The notes under the pieces are model-generated. The model had not been told where the DNA came from. It worked only from the letters and a program-made list of their open reading frames with translations, and made no database searches. From assembly GCA_900114405.1 (NCBI GenBank), contig FOSY01000011.1, positions 42,961 through 106,960 on the forward strand: a stretch of 64,000 nucleotides of DNA, in the 5' to 3' direction. The translations under genes were made by a program, and so were the position numbers. This document shows, piece after piece, positions 62,772 through 64,000 of the stretch. The DNA is from Lachnospiraceae bacterium KH1T2. Its GTDB lineage: Bacteria > Bacillota > Clostridia > Lachnospirales > Lachnospiraceae. Every line of letters starts with the position of its first letter. The first letter of the stretch is position 1.

Positions 62772-63485
62772 ATGAAAATTGATGCAATTGTACTTGCAGG
62801 CGGTAAAGGCAGAAGGATGGGCGGAAACACACCTAAGCAGTATCTTGATCTTTGTGGAAAACCGGTACTATATTATTCGTTAAAGGCGTTTGAAGATTCT
62901 TTTATAGATAATGTTACGCTGGTTTGCGGTGAAGGTGAAGAAGATTACTGCCGCAAGGAAATTGTCATCAAGTATGGTCTTACAAAAGTTAATAAGATAG
63001 TTGTTGGGGGCAAAGAACGCTATGATTCTGTATACGCAGGACTCATGGCTGACGATGGCTGCAATTATGTGTATATACATGATGGAGCGCGCCCTCTTCT
63101 GACTCAGTATATACTTGAAAGACTTCAGCATTATGTTGAAAAGTATGGTGCAGTGGTAGCTGCATCTCCAGCTAAAGACACGATAAAAATAGATGATGGA
63201 GACGGATTTATTAAATCTACGCCGGACAGATCATCTGTATGGCTTATGCAGACACCACAGGTATTTGAGTACCCGCTTATTCGTGATGCATATCAGAAAC
63301 TTATTGATTCAAAAGAAAGATTAAAGCAGGCAGGAGTTTCTGTAACAGATGATACAATGGTGGCAAAAATGTTTGGTGATGTAGATGCGAAACTTGTAGA
63401 AAATCCAGAGTCAAATTTAAAAATCACAACCCCGGAAGATATGATAATTGCTGAAGCTTTACTGCTTCGTAGAGAGAAAAATTAA
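62772..63485 (+). CDS. ispD: 2-C-methyl-D-erythritol 4-phosphate cytidylyltransferase
   Basis: A 237-residue cytidylyltransferase of the MEP isoprenoid pathway (third step). AIVLAGGKGRRMGGNTPKQYLDLCGKPV is the N-terminal signature (its central LAGGKGRRMGG part near 62790) with the CTP-binding glycines; HDGARPLL (near 63079) and a final NPESNLKITTPEDM block match the family. The related ribitol-phosphate enzyme TarI is the main alternative; no teichoic-acid partner gene (tarJ) is next to it. AAAGG precedes the start. Confidence 0.85.
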   Translation: MKIDAIVLAGGKGRRMGGNTPKQYLDLCGKPVLYYSLKAFEDSFIDNVTLVCGEGEEDYCRKEIVIKYGLTKVNKIVVGGKERYDSVYAGLMADDGCNYVYIHDGARPLLTQYILERLQHYVEKYGAVVAASPAKDTIKIDDGDGFIKSTPDRSSVWLMQTPQVFEYPLIRDAYQKLIDSKERLKQAGVSVTDDTMVAKMFGDVDAKLVENPESNLKITTPEDMIIAEALLLRREKN

Positions 63486-63513
63486 AATAAAATAAAAAAA
63501 ATTAAAAAAAGTG

Positions 63514-63542
63514 TTGACATTAATGTTGGAGTTTGATATTAT
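63514..63542 (+). promoter_or_regulatory. Consensus promoter for the serine tRNAs
   Basis: TTGACA (63514-63519) and TATTAT (63537-63542) are 17 bases apart, about 60 bases before the first tRNA, the strongest promoter in the window. Confidence 0.8.
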
Positions 63543-63604
63543 CATATTCGCGCCACGGAAAACGCGGCAAACAAAAAACAGACATGATAACAACTGATGT
63601 GTCT

Positions 63605-63690
63605 GGAGAGGTATCGAAGTGGTCATAACGAGGCGGTCTTGAAAACCGTTTGGCGGCAACGCCACATGGGTTCGAATCCCATCCTCTCCG
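63605..63690 (+). tRNA. tRNA-Ser (UGA)
   Basis: An 86-base type II tRNA. The acceptor stem pairs GGAGAGG with CCTCTCC, the anticodon loop CTTGAAA gives UGA, a long variable arm follows (TGGCGGCAACGCCA), and the T-loop is GTTCGAATC. Discriminator is G73; CCA is not encoded. Confidence 0.96.
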
Positions 63691-63748
63691 CTAGCTGACG
63701 ATTTAACGATCATTCGGCAAACAATATAAATGAGTATTGTTCAGGCTT

Positions 63749-63837
63749 GGAGAAGTACCCAAGAGGCTGAAGGGACACCCCTGGAAAGGGTGCAGGTCGT
63801 TAATAGCGGCGCGAGGGTTCAAATCCCTCCTTCTCCG
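63749..63837 (+). tRNA. tRNA-Ser (GGA)
   Basis: An 89-base type II tRNA. The acceptor stem pairs GGAGAAG with CTTCTCC, the anticodon loop CTGGAAA gives GGA, a long variable arm follows (GCAGGTCGTTAATAGCGGC region), and the T-loop is GTTCAAATC. Discriminator is G73; CCA is not encoded. It is 58 bases after the first serine tRNA and probably on the same transcript. Confidence 0.96.
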
Positions 63838-64000
63838 TTTCGTCTTAATCGAGGCGGATAGAACATTGACAAATAAACAGCAATGCAACCCTGAAAATTC
63901 GAAAACGTCAAAAGACGTTAAAGAGTTATTCAGAAATGAATGAAACCAAACAGTAAAAATGGTAAAGAAGCGCAAAGCAAAAAGCTAGTGTAACTAAGCC
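63838..64000 (+). other. Possible rRNA leader or spacer at the window edge
   Basis: No gene is visible. The ATTGACAAATAAACAGCAA stretch (near 63868) and the nearby AACGTC/GACGTT inverted repeat (63904-63919) resemble the leader or 16S-23S spacer sequences of Firmicute rRNA operons, so an rRNA gene may begin beyond the window. This is a weak call; no rRNA sequence is in view. Confidence 0.3.

Noticed and set aside
1..64000. CRISPR arrays, insertion sequences or prophage genes
   Set aside because: No regularly spaced repeats, transposase, integrase or phage structural genes were seen in reading the window.

Overview
The window reads as a chromosomal segment of a butyrate-producing Firmicute of the Lachnospiraceae, most like Butyrivibrio. 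This rests on gene content: a thl-crt-hbd-bcd-etfB-etfA operon beside an opposing ptb-buk pair, low-GC Firmicute promoters and ribosome sites, an FMN riboswitch on ribU, and Gram-positive-type hpf, secA, prfB and tex genes. The genus is inference. Nearly all genes lie on the + strand.

Positions 1-31648 are a large surface-polysaccharide locus. The first part (1-21223) opens with a truncated CDP-glucose 4,6-dehydratase and an RfbH-type 3-dehydrase, so it makes a CDP-3,6-dideoxy-4-hexulose. These are followed by an aldolase fusion, a HAD phosphatase, two tandem YfhO-like membrane proteins, a ThDP-dependent enzyme of the acetolactate-synthase family, five or six glycosyltransferases, a CapA-like phosphatase and a Wzx flippase. 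The combination suggests a branched-chain CDP-sugar, with the ThDP enzyme adding an acyl unit to the 4-keto sugar. The second part (21503-29369) holds a UDP-HexNAc 6-dehydrogenase and a WbpP/TviC-like 4-epimerase (together a route to UDP-GalNAcA), plus neuB, neuC and neuA for a CMP-activated nonulosonate. An inverted TupA-like ATP-grasp gene and a second GT-C enzyme interrupt it. A CotH-kinase protein with a lamin-tail domain closes the locus.

Positions 31715-35459 carry an SDR reductase (- strand), a secreted NlpC/P60 hydrolase, a roughly 600-base intergenic region with five DnaA-box-like 9-mers in 73 bases, and the ribosome hibernation factor. Positions 35613-46068 are the butyrate region: acetyl-CoA to butyryl-CoA on the + strand, a second CotH-type protein, and the kinase/phosphotransferase pair on the - strand giving butyrate and ATP.

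Positions 46227-58578 hold housekeeping genes: secA, prfB (without the usual programmed frameshift), an ACT regulator with homoserine dehydrogenase and aspartate kinase, three small - strand genes (two membrane proteins and an HExxH protein), tex, and the riboswitch-controlled ribU. Positions 58588-63485 are a tRNA-modification operon (tsaE, tsaB, rimI, rnz, an unknown anchored protein, tsaD) followed by ispD. The window ends with two serine tRNAs behind a consensus promoter and a sequence resembling an rRNA leader or spacer. I saw no insertion sequence, prophage or CRISPR array.
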